Source: Nocardioides sp. Soil805 | GTDB taxonomy: Bacteria > Actinomycetota > Actinomycetes > Propionibacteriales > Nocardioidaceae | DNA length: 64,000 nt | Assembly: GCF_001429625.1 (NCBI RefSeq) | Contig: NZ_LMSU01000001.1 | Span: 1,292,310-1,356,309 of the forward strand | Reading direction: 5' to 3' | Shown: positions 49,980 to 64,000 of the stretch, one piece after another | How positions within the stretch are numbered: the stretch's first letter is position 1 | Layout of the letters: each line of letters opens with the position of its first letter | The notes under the pieces: model-generated | What the model saw: only the letters and a program-made list of their open reading frames with translations | Told to the model about the DNA's origin: nothing | Databases searched by the model: none | Position numbers and translations under genes: made by a program

Positions 49980-51219
49980 GCGGGCCGTCCAGCAGCCCGG
50001 CGAGGTGGGGGTGCACCCCCCACGTGGTCACCAGGTCGTCGTACTCCTGGCGCACCCGACCGCCGGTGACGGGCGTGCCGGTGCGGGTGGCGCGCAGCAG
50101 GGTGTTGCGCGGCGTGTGCTCGCTCTCCACGAACTCCACGACGTCGACGCGGTAGCCCTGCAGGCGCAGGATGGCCGCGCGCAGGGCGTCGGTGAGGGTG
50201 TCGGCGAAGCGCTCGCGCAGGATGCCGTGCCGGGTGAGCATGGCGTACGGCGCGGGCGTGGGCACCTTGCGCAGCTGGGCGGCCACGTCGTGGTGGCAGC
50301 ACGGGGCGGCCAGGACCAGCGCCGACTCCCACGCGATCGCCCGGGCCAGCGCGTCGTCGGTGGCCGTGTCGCAGGCGTGCAGGGCCAGCACCACGTCGGG
50401 GGCCTGGGCCAGCTCGGCGTCACCGATGGTGCCGACGACGAAGTCCGCCTCGATCCCCAGCGACGCGGCGACGCCTGCGTTGTGGTCGGCCGACTGCTGC
50501 TTGACGTCGACGCCGGTGACGCGGACCGGCAGGCCGCGCACCGCGGAGAGGTACCGGTGGGCGGCGAAGGTCAGGTAGGCGTTGCCGCAGCCGAGGTCGA
50601 CGACGCGCAGCGGGTCGGCCTCCGTGGGGGTGCGCAGCTGCCCCTTGGCCAGCGCGTCGCCGATCGCCGCGTCGAGCAGCCGCAGGAACTCCTCCACCTG
50701 GCGGTACTTCGCCTGCCGGGTCGGCTTGATCCGGCCCTGGGCGTCGGAGATGCCGAGGGCCCGCAGCACCGGGTCGTCCTCGGCGAGCAGGCGCTGCTTG
50801 GCCTTGTCGTGACCGCGCTCGGCCTCGACGGGGGTGGCGCGGTCCTGGGTGTGGGTGGTCGCCTCGAGCTTCTTGGTGGCCCGCACCTGGTGCGTCTGGG
50901 TGGTGGTGTCGACGTGCCAGCTCCCGAAGGGCTCGTCGAGCAGGTCGTCGACGGCGACCTTGGCGTCGTCGCCGGCCGCCACGTTGGTGGTGTGGGCCTG
51001 GGTGTCGTCGTACGACGTCACCTGCAGGTGGCGCCCGGCCCTGAGGTCGACGTAGCGCAGCTCCACCCGCCGCACCGGTCGGCCGGCGACCGTGGGGACC
51101 CGACCCTCGCGCTGGGCGCCGCGCTGGGCCCCGGAGGCGACGGCGCGCACCAGCGTCTCCGGGTCGAGCAGGTGCCCGCGCATCCGGGCGAGGGCTCGCA
51201 GGAGGGGCTCGGTGGCCAT
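49972..51219 (-). CDS. SAM-dependent methyltransferase, METTL25/RRNAD1-like
   Basis: A 415-residue protein with an N-terminal domain of about 190 residues and a Rossmann methyltransferase domain: VVDLGCGNAYLTFAAHRYL, VTGVDVKQQSADHN, VVLALHACDTATDDALA and APCCHHDVAAQL. The HACDTATD and CCHHD pair is typical of the METTL25/GSTCD-like group, which includes RNA-modifying enzymes; the bacterial substrate is unknown. ATG at 51219, 15 bases after a 27-residue gene. Confidence 0.85.
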   Translation of the reverse strand: MATEPLLRALARMRGHLLDPETLVRAVASGAQRGAQREGRVPTVAGRPVRRVELRYVDLRAGRHLQVTSYDDTQAHTTNVAAGDDAKVAVDDLLDEPFGSWHVDTTTQTHQVRATKKLEATTHTQDRATPVEAERGHDKAKQRLLAEDDPVLRALGISDAQGRIKPTRQAKYRQVEEFLRLLDAAIGDALAKGQLRTPTEADPLRVVDLGCGNAYLTFAAHRYLSAVRGLPVRVTGVDVKQQSADHNAGVAASLGIEADFVVGTIGDAELAQAPDVVLALHACDTATDDALARAIAWESALVLAAPCCHHDVAAQLRKVPTPAPYAMLTRHGILRERFADTLTDALRAAILRLQGYRVDVVEFVESEHTPRNTLLRATRTGTPVTGGRVRQEYDDLVTTWGVHPHLAGLLDGPRG

Positions 51220-51234
51220 GTCAGGGGCCCTCGC

Positions 51235-51318
51235 TCACAGGAAGGACGCGACGAGGACGACGAGGAGCAGCGCCCCCAGCGCGACCGGGATGACGAGTCG
51301 ACGCTGGCGGGGGTTCAT
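51235..51318 (-). CDS. 27-residue single-helix membrane peptide
   Basis: ATG at 51318 starts MNPRQRRLVIPVALGALL, continuing as a hydrophobic helix to ASFL and a TGA stop. Basic start plus one membrane span. The ATG overlaps the Nudix stop (ATGA) and sits six bases behind TACGAT, so it has both coupling and a leaderless promoter. No homologue name known to me; the next gene starts 15 bases later. Confidence 0.6.
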   Translation of the reverse strand: MNPRQRRLVIPVALGALLLVVLVASFL

Positions 51319-52277
51319 GGCTCCATCGTAGGGCCGCCCCCGAGCGCCGACCCACTCCTGGAGGGCCCCAGCGACAGGGCGTGCGTCACCACGTCGAGGA
51401 CCGGTACGTCGCCCGCCTCGACGTCGGCCACGCGGACCCACGCGACGTCGTCGGTGGTGCCGCCGACCTCGGCGACCCGGGGCACGGCACCCTCGGCCAC
51501 GCGGGCCGCGAAGACCAGGTGCACGCCGTGGTAGTCCTCCCACCGTCCGCTGGGGGCGGTGCCGGAGAAGTGCGTGTCATGCACCCCGAGCAGCTCCCCG
51601 ACCTCGCACTCGACCCCGCACTCCTCGGCGACCTCGCGGACCAGAGCCGCCGCCGGTCGTTCCCCGTGGTCGATGCCCCCTCCCGGCAGCGTCCAGGACC
51701 CCGGGTGGGCGGCCCGGGAGGAGAGGCGGGTCAGCAGCACCCGGTCGTCGCGCCGGATGACCGCGTAGGCCGCGACCCGCTGCAGCCGCGCGGGCTGGTG
51801 GTCGGCCAGCGCCTCGGTCACCGTCGCCACCACCGGCACCTCGCCGGACTCGACCCTCGCCACCGGGTGCCACGCCGCCTCGACGGTGGACCCGTCGACC
51901 TCGAGGACCCGCGGCGCCGGGGCGTCGGCGCGCACCCACGCGTCGTACACGATGCGCAGGGCGTGGAAGTCGGTCAGCACCCCGTCACGCGACGCCCGCG
52001 GCAGGTGCGCGCTGTAGACGCGCGCCGCGTCGCCGACGACCGCCTCGAGGCCGGTCTCCTCGACGATCTCCCGCAGCAGCGCGTCGCGCGGGTCCTCACC
52101 GTGGTCGAGGCCGCCACCGGGCAGCGTCCAGAGCTCGCTGCGGCTGATGCGCGGGGCAAGGCGGCACAGCAGGATCTCGGCTCCCCCGTGCTCACCGGAC
52201 TCGTCCGAGCAGGTGGCCGGGGTCCGCAGGATGACGGCGTACGCCGCCACGCGTTGTCGTCTGGGGAGAGAGGCCAT
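51315..52277 (-). CDS. Tandem Nudix hydrolase (two Nudix domains)
   Basis: A 320-residue protein with two complete Nudix boxes: GGGLDHGEDPRDALLREIVE followed by ETGLE (about residues 53-77), and GGGIDHGERPAAALVREVAE followed by ECGVE (about 202-226). Each domain starts with the same QRVAAYAVI strand, so the gene arose by internal duplication. Nudix enzymes hydrolyse nucleoside-diphosphate-X compounds (for example oxidised nucleotides); substrate unknown. ATG at 52277; divergent from the acyltransferase gene. Confidence 0.9.
   Translation of the reverse strand: MASLPRRQRVAAYAVILRTPATCSDESGEHGGAEILLCRLAPRISRSELWTLPGGGLDHGEDPRDALLREIVEETGLEAVVGDAARVYSAHLPRASRDGVLTDFHALRIVYDAWVRADAPAPRVLEVDGSTVEAAWHPVARVESGEVPVVATVTEALADHQPARLQRVAAYAVIRRDDRVLLTRLSSRAAHPGSWTLPGGGIDHGERPAAALVREVAEECGVECEVGELLGVHDTHFSGTAPSGRWEDYHGVHLVFAARVAEGAVPRVAEVGGTTDDVAWVRVADVEAGDVPVLDVVTHALSLGPSRSGSALGGGPTMEP
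51325..51330 (-). promoter_or_regulatory. Leaderless -10 of the 27-residue gene (TACGAT-N6-ATG)
   Basis: TACGAT on the minus strand, six bases before ATG 51318, inside the last codons of the Nudix gene. Could drive the small peptide, the methyltransferase and the propeller gene. Confidence 0.5.
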
Positions 52278-52310
52278 GGCACCAACCTGCCATGGACGGG
52301 GTGACTGACG

Positions 52311-52316
52311 TAGCCT
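52311..52316 (+). promoter_or_regulatory. Leaderless -10 of the acyltransferase-3 gene (TAGCCT-N6-GTG)
   Basis: TAGCCT followed by six bases and GTG 52323. Confidence 0.5.
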
Positions 52317-52322
52317 CAGCAG

Positions 52323-53612
52323 GTGCCCCCCACGCAACGAGATCCGTGGCTCGACAACTCCAAGATGGTGCTCGTCGTCTTCGTGGTGATCGGGCACTCG
52401 TGGGGCCTGCTCGAGAAGACCCAGGGCAGCCACTGGGCCTACGACTTCCTCTACCTGTGGCACATCCCGGCGTTCGTGTTCGTCAGCGGCTACCTCTCCA
52501 AGTCCTTCGAGTGGGACCGCCGCCGGCTGAAGAACCTCGTCTACACGTTGCTGGTGCCCTACCTACTCTTCGAGCCGGCGCTCTACTACTACCGCGTCAC
52601 CGTGGTCGACGAGACCGAGCCCGGGACGCTGTGGCTGGAGCCGCACTGGACGATGTGGTACCTCATCGTGCTGCTGATGTGGCGCCTCGTCACCCCGATC
52701 CTCAAGCTGCACTGGCTCTTCCTGCCGCTGTCGGTGGTGGTCAGCGTGCTGGGCGGCTTCTGGAACACCGACCTGCTGATGCTGCCGCGCTTCCTGGGCC
52801 TGCTGCCGTTCTTCGTGCTGGGCCTGCACCTCAAGCCGCGCCACCTCAAGCACCTCGACGACGTGTGGGTCCGGATCGCGGCCGTCCCCGCGCTGGTCGG
52901 GATGGCCGTCGCGGCCCTCTTCACCGACGCGTGGGCGCAGACCGCCTTCCTCTGGTACGACGCCGGCTACGAGGACGTCGGCATCGACCCGGTCATCGCG
53001 TTCCAGACCCGCCTCACGGTGATGGCGCTGGGCCTGGTGGGCGCGTTCTCGGTGCTCGCCCTGGTCCCCCGCCGCTCGCTCGGGTGGTTCACGGTGATGG
53101 GTGGGGCGACGATGGTCGTCTACCTGTTCCACGGCTTCGTGATCAAGACGGTCAAGGCGCTGGGCTGGCCGGCCTGGGCCGAGGAGCACACCACCGCCGG
53201 GTTCGTGCTCACCACCCTCGGGGCCGTGGCCCTCGCCCTGCTGCTGGCCTGCCCGCCCGTACGCCGGGTGCTCGAGCCGTTCACCAACCCGCTGGGCTGG
53301 TGGGAGTCCCGCCGCGCGCGGCGCGCTGCGGCTCCGTCGGCCGAGTCCCGGGAGCCGTCGCCCGCTGCTCCGACCGCTGCCCCGTCCGCTGCCCCGTCCC
53401 CGGCACCGGCACCGGCCCCCACGTCGGCGGCACCGCCGAGCGAGGCACCGATTCCAGCGCACGCGCCTCCGTCCGCGTCGGTGCTGTCCCACCGAGATGT
53501 GCGGGGTGCCAGGGGGCGGGCTCGCCGGCAGCCGGTCGGTGGTGCGGCAGGCCCTGCAGTCCCTCCAGAAGCGACGTCAACCGACGACCGAGGTCCTGCG
53601 TCCACGCGGTGA
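52323..53612 (+). CDS. Acyltransferase-3 family membrane protein (fucose 4-O-acetylase-like)
   Basis: A 429-residue integral membrane O-acyltransferase with about ten helices, the family start RDPWLDNSKMVLVVFVVIGH with conserved His, and YLWHIPAFVFVSGYLSK. It probably acetylates a cell-surface sugar. The recognisable domain ends near residue 325; the last 100 residues are Pro/Ala/Ser repeats that overlap a converging gene on the other strand by 332 bp. GTG at 52323. Confidence 0.86.
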   Translation: MPPTQRDPWLDNSKMVLVVFVVIGHSWGLLEKTQGSHWAYDFLYLWHIPAFVFVSGYLSKSFEWDRRRLKNLVYTLLVPYLLFEPALYYYRVTVVDETEPGTLWLEPHWTMWYLIVLLMWRLVTPILKLHWLFLPLSVVVSVLGGFWNTDLLMLPRFLGLLPFFVLGLHLKPRHLKHLDDVWVRIAAVPALVGMAVAALFTDAWAQTAFLWYDAGYEDVGIDPVIAFQTRLTVMALGLVGAFSVLALVPRRSLGWFTVMGGATMVVYLFHGFVIKTVKALGWPAWAEEHTTAGFVLTTLGAVALALLLACPPVRRVLEPFTNPLGWWESRRARRAAAPSAESREPSPAAPTAAPSAAPSPAPAPAPTSAAPPSEAPIPAHAPPSASVLSHRDVRGARGRARRQPVGGAAGPAVPPEATSTDDRGPASTR

Positions 53613-54192
53613 GGTCGTCGCCGGGCGCCACGGCGACCGGCTCCCCCAGGACGACGTCGACCCGACGCCCTCGCGTGAGGTCCGGTCGCGGCTTGCGCCC
53701 CCGCTCGTCGGGGCGCCCGACGCTCCAGATCCGCTGGCTGCCCCACAGCGCGACGGGCACCACCGGCACGCCGGTCTCCCGCGACAGCGCGGCGACCCCG
53801 CGCATCAGCGAGCGCACGGTGAAGGAGTGGGACACGCCCGCCTCGGGAAAGGCACAGACCGCCTCACCCTCGCGCAGCAGCCGCCGGGCACGCAGGTACG
53901 CCGCCGCGGGGGCCTCGCGGTCGACGGGCACGTGCTTCATCCGGTCCATCGCGGCCCGCACTCCCGGCAGGTGCCACACGTCGTGGCGGCACAGGAAGCG
54001 CAGGTAGCGCTCCCGCGCGATCGCGGCCTGCTCGAGGAAGAGGAAGTCGGGGTAGCTGACGTGGGTCGCCGCCAGCAGCACGGGACCGCTCGTCGGCAGG
54101 TGCTCCACGCCGGTCCACCGGGTGTCGACATCCAGCAGCCGCAGCGCGGCCCGGCCCAGCGCGTTGGTCGTGCGGTAGACGGCCTCGCTCAT
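53281..54192 (-). CDS. 1-acylglycerol-3-phosphate O-acyltransferase family (PlsC-like)
   Basis: Acylates lysophosphatidate or a related lipid at the membrane. The 303-residue protein has the PlsC blocks LLAATHVSYPDFLFLEQ (a variant of the NHxxxxD motif as THVSYPD), PVDREAPAAAYLRA, AFPEAGVS (for FPEGTRS) and VVPVALWG. The conserved part ends near residue 237 (APWHPAHLGGTAPT); the remaining 65 residues overlap the opposing acyltransferase tail. ATG at 54192. Confidence 0.87.
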   Translation of the reverse strand: MSEAVYRTTNALGRAALRLLDVDTRWTGVEHLPTSGPVLLAATHVSYPDFLFLEQAAIARERYLRFLCRHDVWHLPGVRAAMDRMKHVPVDREAPAAAYLRARRLLREGEAVCAFPEAGVSHSFTVRSLMRGVAALSRETGVPVVPVALWGSQRIWSVGRPDERGRKPRPDLTRGRRVDVVLGEPVAVAPGDDLTAWTQDLGRRLTSLLEGLQGLPHHRPAAGEPAPWHPAHLGGTAPTRTEARALESVPRSAVPPTWGPVPVPGTGQRTGQRSEQRATAPGTRPTEPQRAARGGTPTSPAGW

Positions 54193-54268
54193 GCACCCTC
54201 TTCGGACCCGGACCCCGTCTCGGATCGCTCGGCCGGCAGCGTACCCGCGCCGTCCGCCGGCTCGGCGC

Positions 54269-55513
54269 TCAGGCGAAGGGCGGGCGCGCGTCGCGCGCGA
54301 TCGAACGACGACCCGCCCAGCGCCACACCCGAGCGGCGCGGTCGCGATCGGCCTCGTCGACCAGGTTGCCCATCCACCGCAGCGCGAGGGTCATCAGCCA
54401 GTCCGAGCGCATGCCCGCCGGGCCGAGCGCGGCGACGACCTTGGGCTGGGTGGCCACGCCGGCGAGCCGGCGGGCGATGGAGAAGGACTCGCCGTAGTGC
54501 TCGCGGAGGATCGCGGGCCACACCGTGCCGAGGTGCTCGCCCGCGGCCATCGCCTCCGCCACGAACCGGCCGGTCTCGAGGCCGTAGTCGATGCCCTCGC
54601 CGTTGAGCGGGTTGACGCAGCCGGCCGCGTCTCCGACCAGCGCCCAGTTGTCGCCGGCGACGTGGGACACGGCGCCGCCCATGGGCAGCAGGGCCGAGGT
54701 GGGCGCCCGCAGGTCGCCGGACAGCTTGAACTCCTCGCGGCGCTGGTCGGCGTAGTAGTTCATGAGGGGCTTGACGGCGATGTTGGCCGGCCGCCTGGAC
54801 GTGGCGAGCGTGCCGACGCCGACGTTCACCTCGCCGGTGCCGAGGGGGAAGATCCAGCCGTAGCCGCTGAGGATCTCACCGTCCTCGCCGCGCAGCTCGA
54901 GGTGCGAGCTGATCCAGGGGTCGTCGGACATCTCGGAGTCGACGTACGCGCGCCCGGCGACGCCGTAGACGGTGTCGCGGTGCCACTCGCGCCCGAGCAG
55001 CTTGCCGAGCGGGGAGCGCACGCCGTCGGCGACGACGAGGCGCCGGCAGGCGATCTCGAAGGTCTCCTCGCCGCGGCGGAACACCACGGCCGCGACCCGT
55101 GCCCCCTCCATGCGTACGTCGACCGCGCGGGCGCCGTCGAGGGCCAGCGCCCCGCTCTTGATCGCGACGGTGCGCAGGTGGTCGTCGAGCTCGGTACGGG
55201 CGACCGCGGAGCCCCAGGACGGCAGGCTGCTGCCGGGCAGCGACGGCCACGGCAGCAGGAGCGTCTGGCCGAAGCCGTGCGCCCGCAGCCCGTGGTTGAC
55301 GGTGTGGGCGCGCAGCCAGTCCTCGAGGCCCAGCCGCTGCATCTCGCCGATGGCGCGCGGCGTGAGCCCGTCGCCGCACGTCTTGTCGCGCGGGAAGACC
55401 TGGGCGTCCACCAGCGTCGTGTCGAGCCCGGCCCGGGCGCTCCAGGCGGCGGCCGCGGAACCCGCGGGTCCGGCGCCGACGACGAGGACGTCGGTGGCAG
55501 TGGGGGTGGTCAC
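54269..55513 (-). CDS. Geranylgeranyl-reductase-family FAD oxidoreductase (menaquinone reductase MenJ-like)
   Basis: A 414-residue flavoprotein: FAD-binding DVLVVGAGPAGSAAAAWSAR at the N-terminus, RDKTCGDGLTPRA, a second FAD motif LVGDAAGCVNPLNGEGIDYG. This family saturates isoprenoid chains; in mycobacteria MenJ (Rv0561c) reduces one double bond of menaquinone. MenJ-like is the best guess; the lipid substrate is not determined by sequence. GTG at 55513. Upstream of the PlsC-like gene on the same strand, 76 bases apart. Confidence 0.88.
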   Translation of the reverse strand: MTTPTATDVLVVGAGPAGSAAAAWSARAGLDTTLVDAQVFPRDKTCGDGLTPRAIGEMQRLGLEDWLRAHTVNHGLRAHGFGQTLLLPWPSLPGSSLPSWGSAVARTELDDHLRTVAIKSGALALDGARAVDVRMEGARVAAVVFRRGEETFEIACRRLVVADGVRSPLGKLLGREWHRDTVYGVAGRAYVDSEMSDDPWISSHLELRGEDGEILSGYGWIFPLGTGEVNVGVGTLATSRRPANIAVKPLMNYYADQRREEFKLSGDLRAPTSALLPMGGAVSHVAGDNWALVGDAAGCVNPLNGEGIDYGLETGRFVAEAMAAGEHLGTVWPAILREHYGESFSIARRLAGVATQPKVVAALGPAGMRSDWLMTLALRWMGNLVDEADRDRAARVWRWAGRRSIARDARPPFA

Positions 55514-55623
55514 GCCGCGATTCTCCCCCGCCGGCCCAACCGGGGCGAAAACGAGGGCTCGTCCTCAGGCCCGGATCCCGGCGGGCGCCCGAGCGCCACG
55601 GGCCGGTCCGGGTGCCGGGACAC

Positions 55624-56043
55624 TCAGCAGGTGTACGACGACGCCCCGTCGATCCAGGTCCCGACCATCTCGTCGGGCAGCGTGGACCCGGCGCCGAAGT
55701 ACTCCAGGCCCCTGCCGTCGGCGCCGTTCGGGTTGGGGATCCGCCCGGTCCCCTTCGGGTCACCGATCGTCATCTTCTCGAAGATCTTGATCCCGACGGG
55801 GAGTCCGGCGGCCCGGACCGCGTCGTAACCGGCGTCGACCGCCTCGTCGCACCCGGCCTCGTAGCCGGCGACGAGGAACGCCCCGTCCTCCGCCGAGATG
55901 ACGAACCAGTTGGCCGACGACGGCCCGCCCAGGGAGTACATCGGCACGAAGCAGTGGTGCGCGCTGGCACCGGTGGCGGTGACGACGACCGCCGCGGCAG
56001 CGGCGGCGGTGACGACGCCGAGGCGGCGCATGGTGGCACTCAT
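55624..56043 (-). CDS. Small secreted protein, unknown function
   Basis: 139 residues: signal peptide of about 28 residues ending GASA, mature protein starting HHCFVPMYSLGG, with three further Cys (including the final residue) and a DGAFLVAGYEAGCDEAVDAG segment. No family recognised; the His pair next to Cys at the mature N-terminus could bind a metal (inference). ATG at 56043 has GGAGGG nine bases upstream. Stands alone between the reductase gene and rpoC. Confidence 0.75.
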   Translation of the reverse strand: MSATMRRLGVVTAAAAAAVVVTATGASAHHCFVPMYSLGGPSSANWFVISAEDGAFLVAGYEAGCDEAVDAGYDAVRAAGLPVGIKIFEKMTIGDPKGTGRIPNPNGADGRGLEYFGAGSTLPDEMVGTWIDGASSYTC

Positions 56044-56174
56044 GTGGTGGTTCCCTCCGTAGGGAGACCCCGTGCGGGTCTCGTCAGCCCAGTCCACCGT
56101 CCCGGCGACACCGGCGCCTCCGCCAGCACCCGCACACTCCCCGCACAGTCCTGCGACGACACGGCGGAAATGCG

Positions 56175-56212
56175 CCGGGCCCCGGCCTCCCGTGAGGGAG
56201 ACCGGGGCCCGG
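56175..56212 (-). terminator. rpoBC operon terminator
   Basis: A 17-bp stem with one mismatch (56175-56191 with 56196-56212), loop GTGA, about 100 bases past the rpoC stop; the minus strand then reads CGCATTTCC. Smaller hairpins, GGCGCG-TCA-CGCGCC and CGGAC-TACG-TCCGG, lie between it and rpoC. Confidence 0.75.
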
Positions 56213-56314
56213 TCGTGCTACTGACTCGGTCTCGAGGCGCGTCACGCGCCCGGACTACGTCCGGTCGTGCCGACGCTCCTCAACCTGGTTCGTCACACCA
56301 GACCTGAGCTTCGC

Positions 56315-60190
<3,876 letters not shown>

Positions 60191-60246
60191 GATGGCTGCA
60201 ACCCTTCAGTTGGTACGAAATTCAGTGGGTGAGGGACCGAGGAGGG

Positions 60247-60275
60247 GCGGTGCGCCGGGGATCGGCGCACCGCCT
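60247..60275 (-). promoter_or_regulatory. Hairpin in the rpoB-rpoC intergenic region
   Basis: GGCGGTGCGCCG (60247-60258) and CGGCGCACCGCC (60264-60275) form a perfect 12-bp stem with five-base loop just after the rpoB stop. No U-tract, so likely an RNA-processing or partial-attenuation structure within the operon. Confidence 0.6.
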
Positions 60276-60281
60276 CGTCAC

Positions 60282-63800
<3,519 letters not shown>

Positions 63801-63903
63801 GAGGGTGTCCTTCGAAGGATCGTGATCCAAGAGATCGCCGGCCGACCACCACGACACCCGTCCGGGCAGGGTGAAGGGCATATGAGGGCAGGCGCAAAGT
63901 CAC

Positions 63904-63932
63904 AGGCTACCGCAACACAGGGCTCGCTTCAA
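63904..63932 (-). promoter_or_regulatory. rpoB promoter (TTGAAG, 17 nt, TAGCCT)
   Basis: Minus-strand -35 TTGAAG (63932-63927) and -10 TAGCCT (63909-63904) with 17-base spacing; start expected near 63897, giving a leader of about 97 bases to the TTG start. The leader contains GGATC-AC-GATCC near 63817-63828. From 63933 to the right edge I see nothing recognisable. Confidence 0.65.
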
Positions 63933-64000
63933 AGGCGGGGTCGATGGCATTCCACTGCTCGTGCTCGCCGTTCGCTCACGCGTTGCCGACGATGATGACC

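Noticed and set aside
63801..63881. ATG 63881 as start of rpoB
   Set aside because: No ribosome site and unusual residues; TTG 63800 with GAAGGA fits the family better.

Overview
The window is about 64 kb of very GC-rich chromosomal DNA with dense, mostly minus-strand operons. Gene content and order point to an actinobacterium of the Propionibacteriales, most likely Nocardioides or a close relative (genus is inference). Support: two blocks match the Mycobacterium tuberculosis gene order (pmt/rsmI ... tatD-rpfB-ksgA-ispE and ruc / 5-FCL / UGPase / moeA / rimJ / glpR), a 13E12-type DUF222-HNH gene is present, an IdeR-type DtxR regulator is present, GTG starts are frequent, a TTG start is likely for rpoB, and many genes sit directly behind a TANNNT box as leaderless mRNAs do. 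I see no insertion sequence, prophage, integrase or CRISPR array.

Layout. 1-4.9 kb: ispE (cut by the left edge), rsmA, rpfB, tatD and rsmI, covering isoprenoid synthesis, rRNA methylation and resuscitation. 4.9-7.1 kb: a divergent protein mannosyltransferase, a 320-bp cluster of inverted repeats, and tRNA-Ala. 7.1-12.8 kb: an SRPBCC protein, then a tightly overlapping operon UGPase-Glp/MoeA-MoaC-MoaB-RimJ-GlpR that joins sugar-nucleotide supply, molybdopterin enzymes and the gephyrin-like Glp/GlpR(SepX) cell-division pair. 12.8-17.7 kb: 5-formyl-THF cyclo-ligase, a penicillin-acylase-family enzyme, a Ruc-type chaperone with a CIRCE-like operator, a SAF protein and MscL. 17.7-23.1 kb: an LCP ligase with a small partner, a sulfatase, two ANTAR regulators behind a DosR-like box, and a GNAT enzyme. 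23.2-25.1 kb: tRNA-Arg, a 32-bp minisatellite, and a DUF222-HNH gene behind a LexA-like palindrome.

25.1-33 kb: a saccharopine-dehydrogenase-like reductase, a secreted beta-propeller, DUF2277 plus sirtuin, IdeR, a hotdog-like protein and a GH13 glucosidase. 32.9-39.7 kb is a drug-efflux island: MFS-MarR with an operator, a 12-residue leader ORF with a large stem-loop, and tetR plus a heterodimeric ABC exporter with its own operator. 39.7-43.3 kb: a translationally coupled PPK2 and an unusual P-type ATPase. 43.5-56 kb: mixed metabolism and housekeeping genes (pdxH, citrate synthase, serC, topoisomerase IB, a METTL25-like methyltransferase, a tandem Nudix protein, acyltransferases, a geranylgeranyl-reductase-like enzyme, secreted proteins). 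56.2-64 kb: rpoB-rpoC with promoter, intergenic hairpin and terminator.

The strongest leads beyond routine annotation are: the leader-peptide/stem-loop element before the MFS gene; the 19-bp repeat cluster at 6.56-6.87 kb; CIRCE-, DosR- and LexA-like operators; two unrelated regulator genes whose stop codons lie in 14-bp tandem duplications; the PPK2/P-type ATPase pair; and a consistent leaderless promoter grammar (TANNNT, six bases, ATG/GTG).
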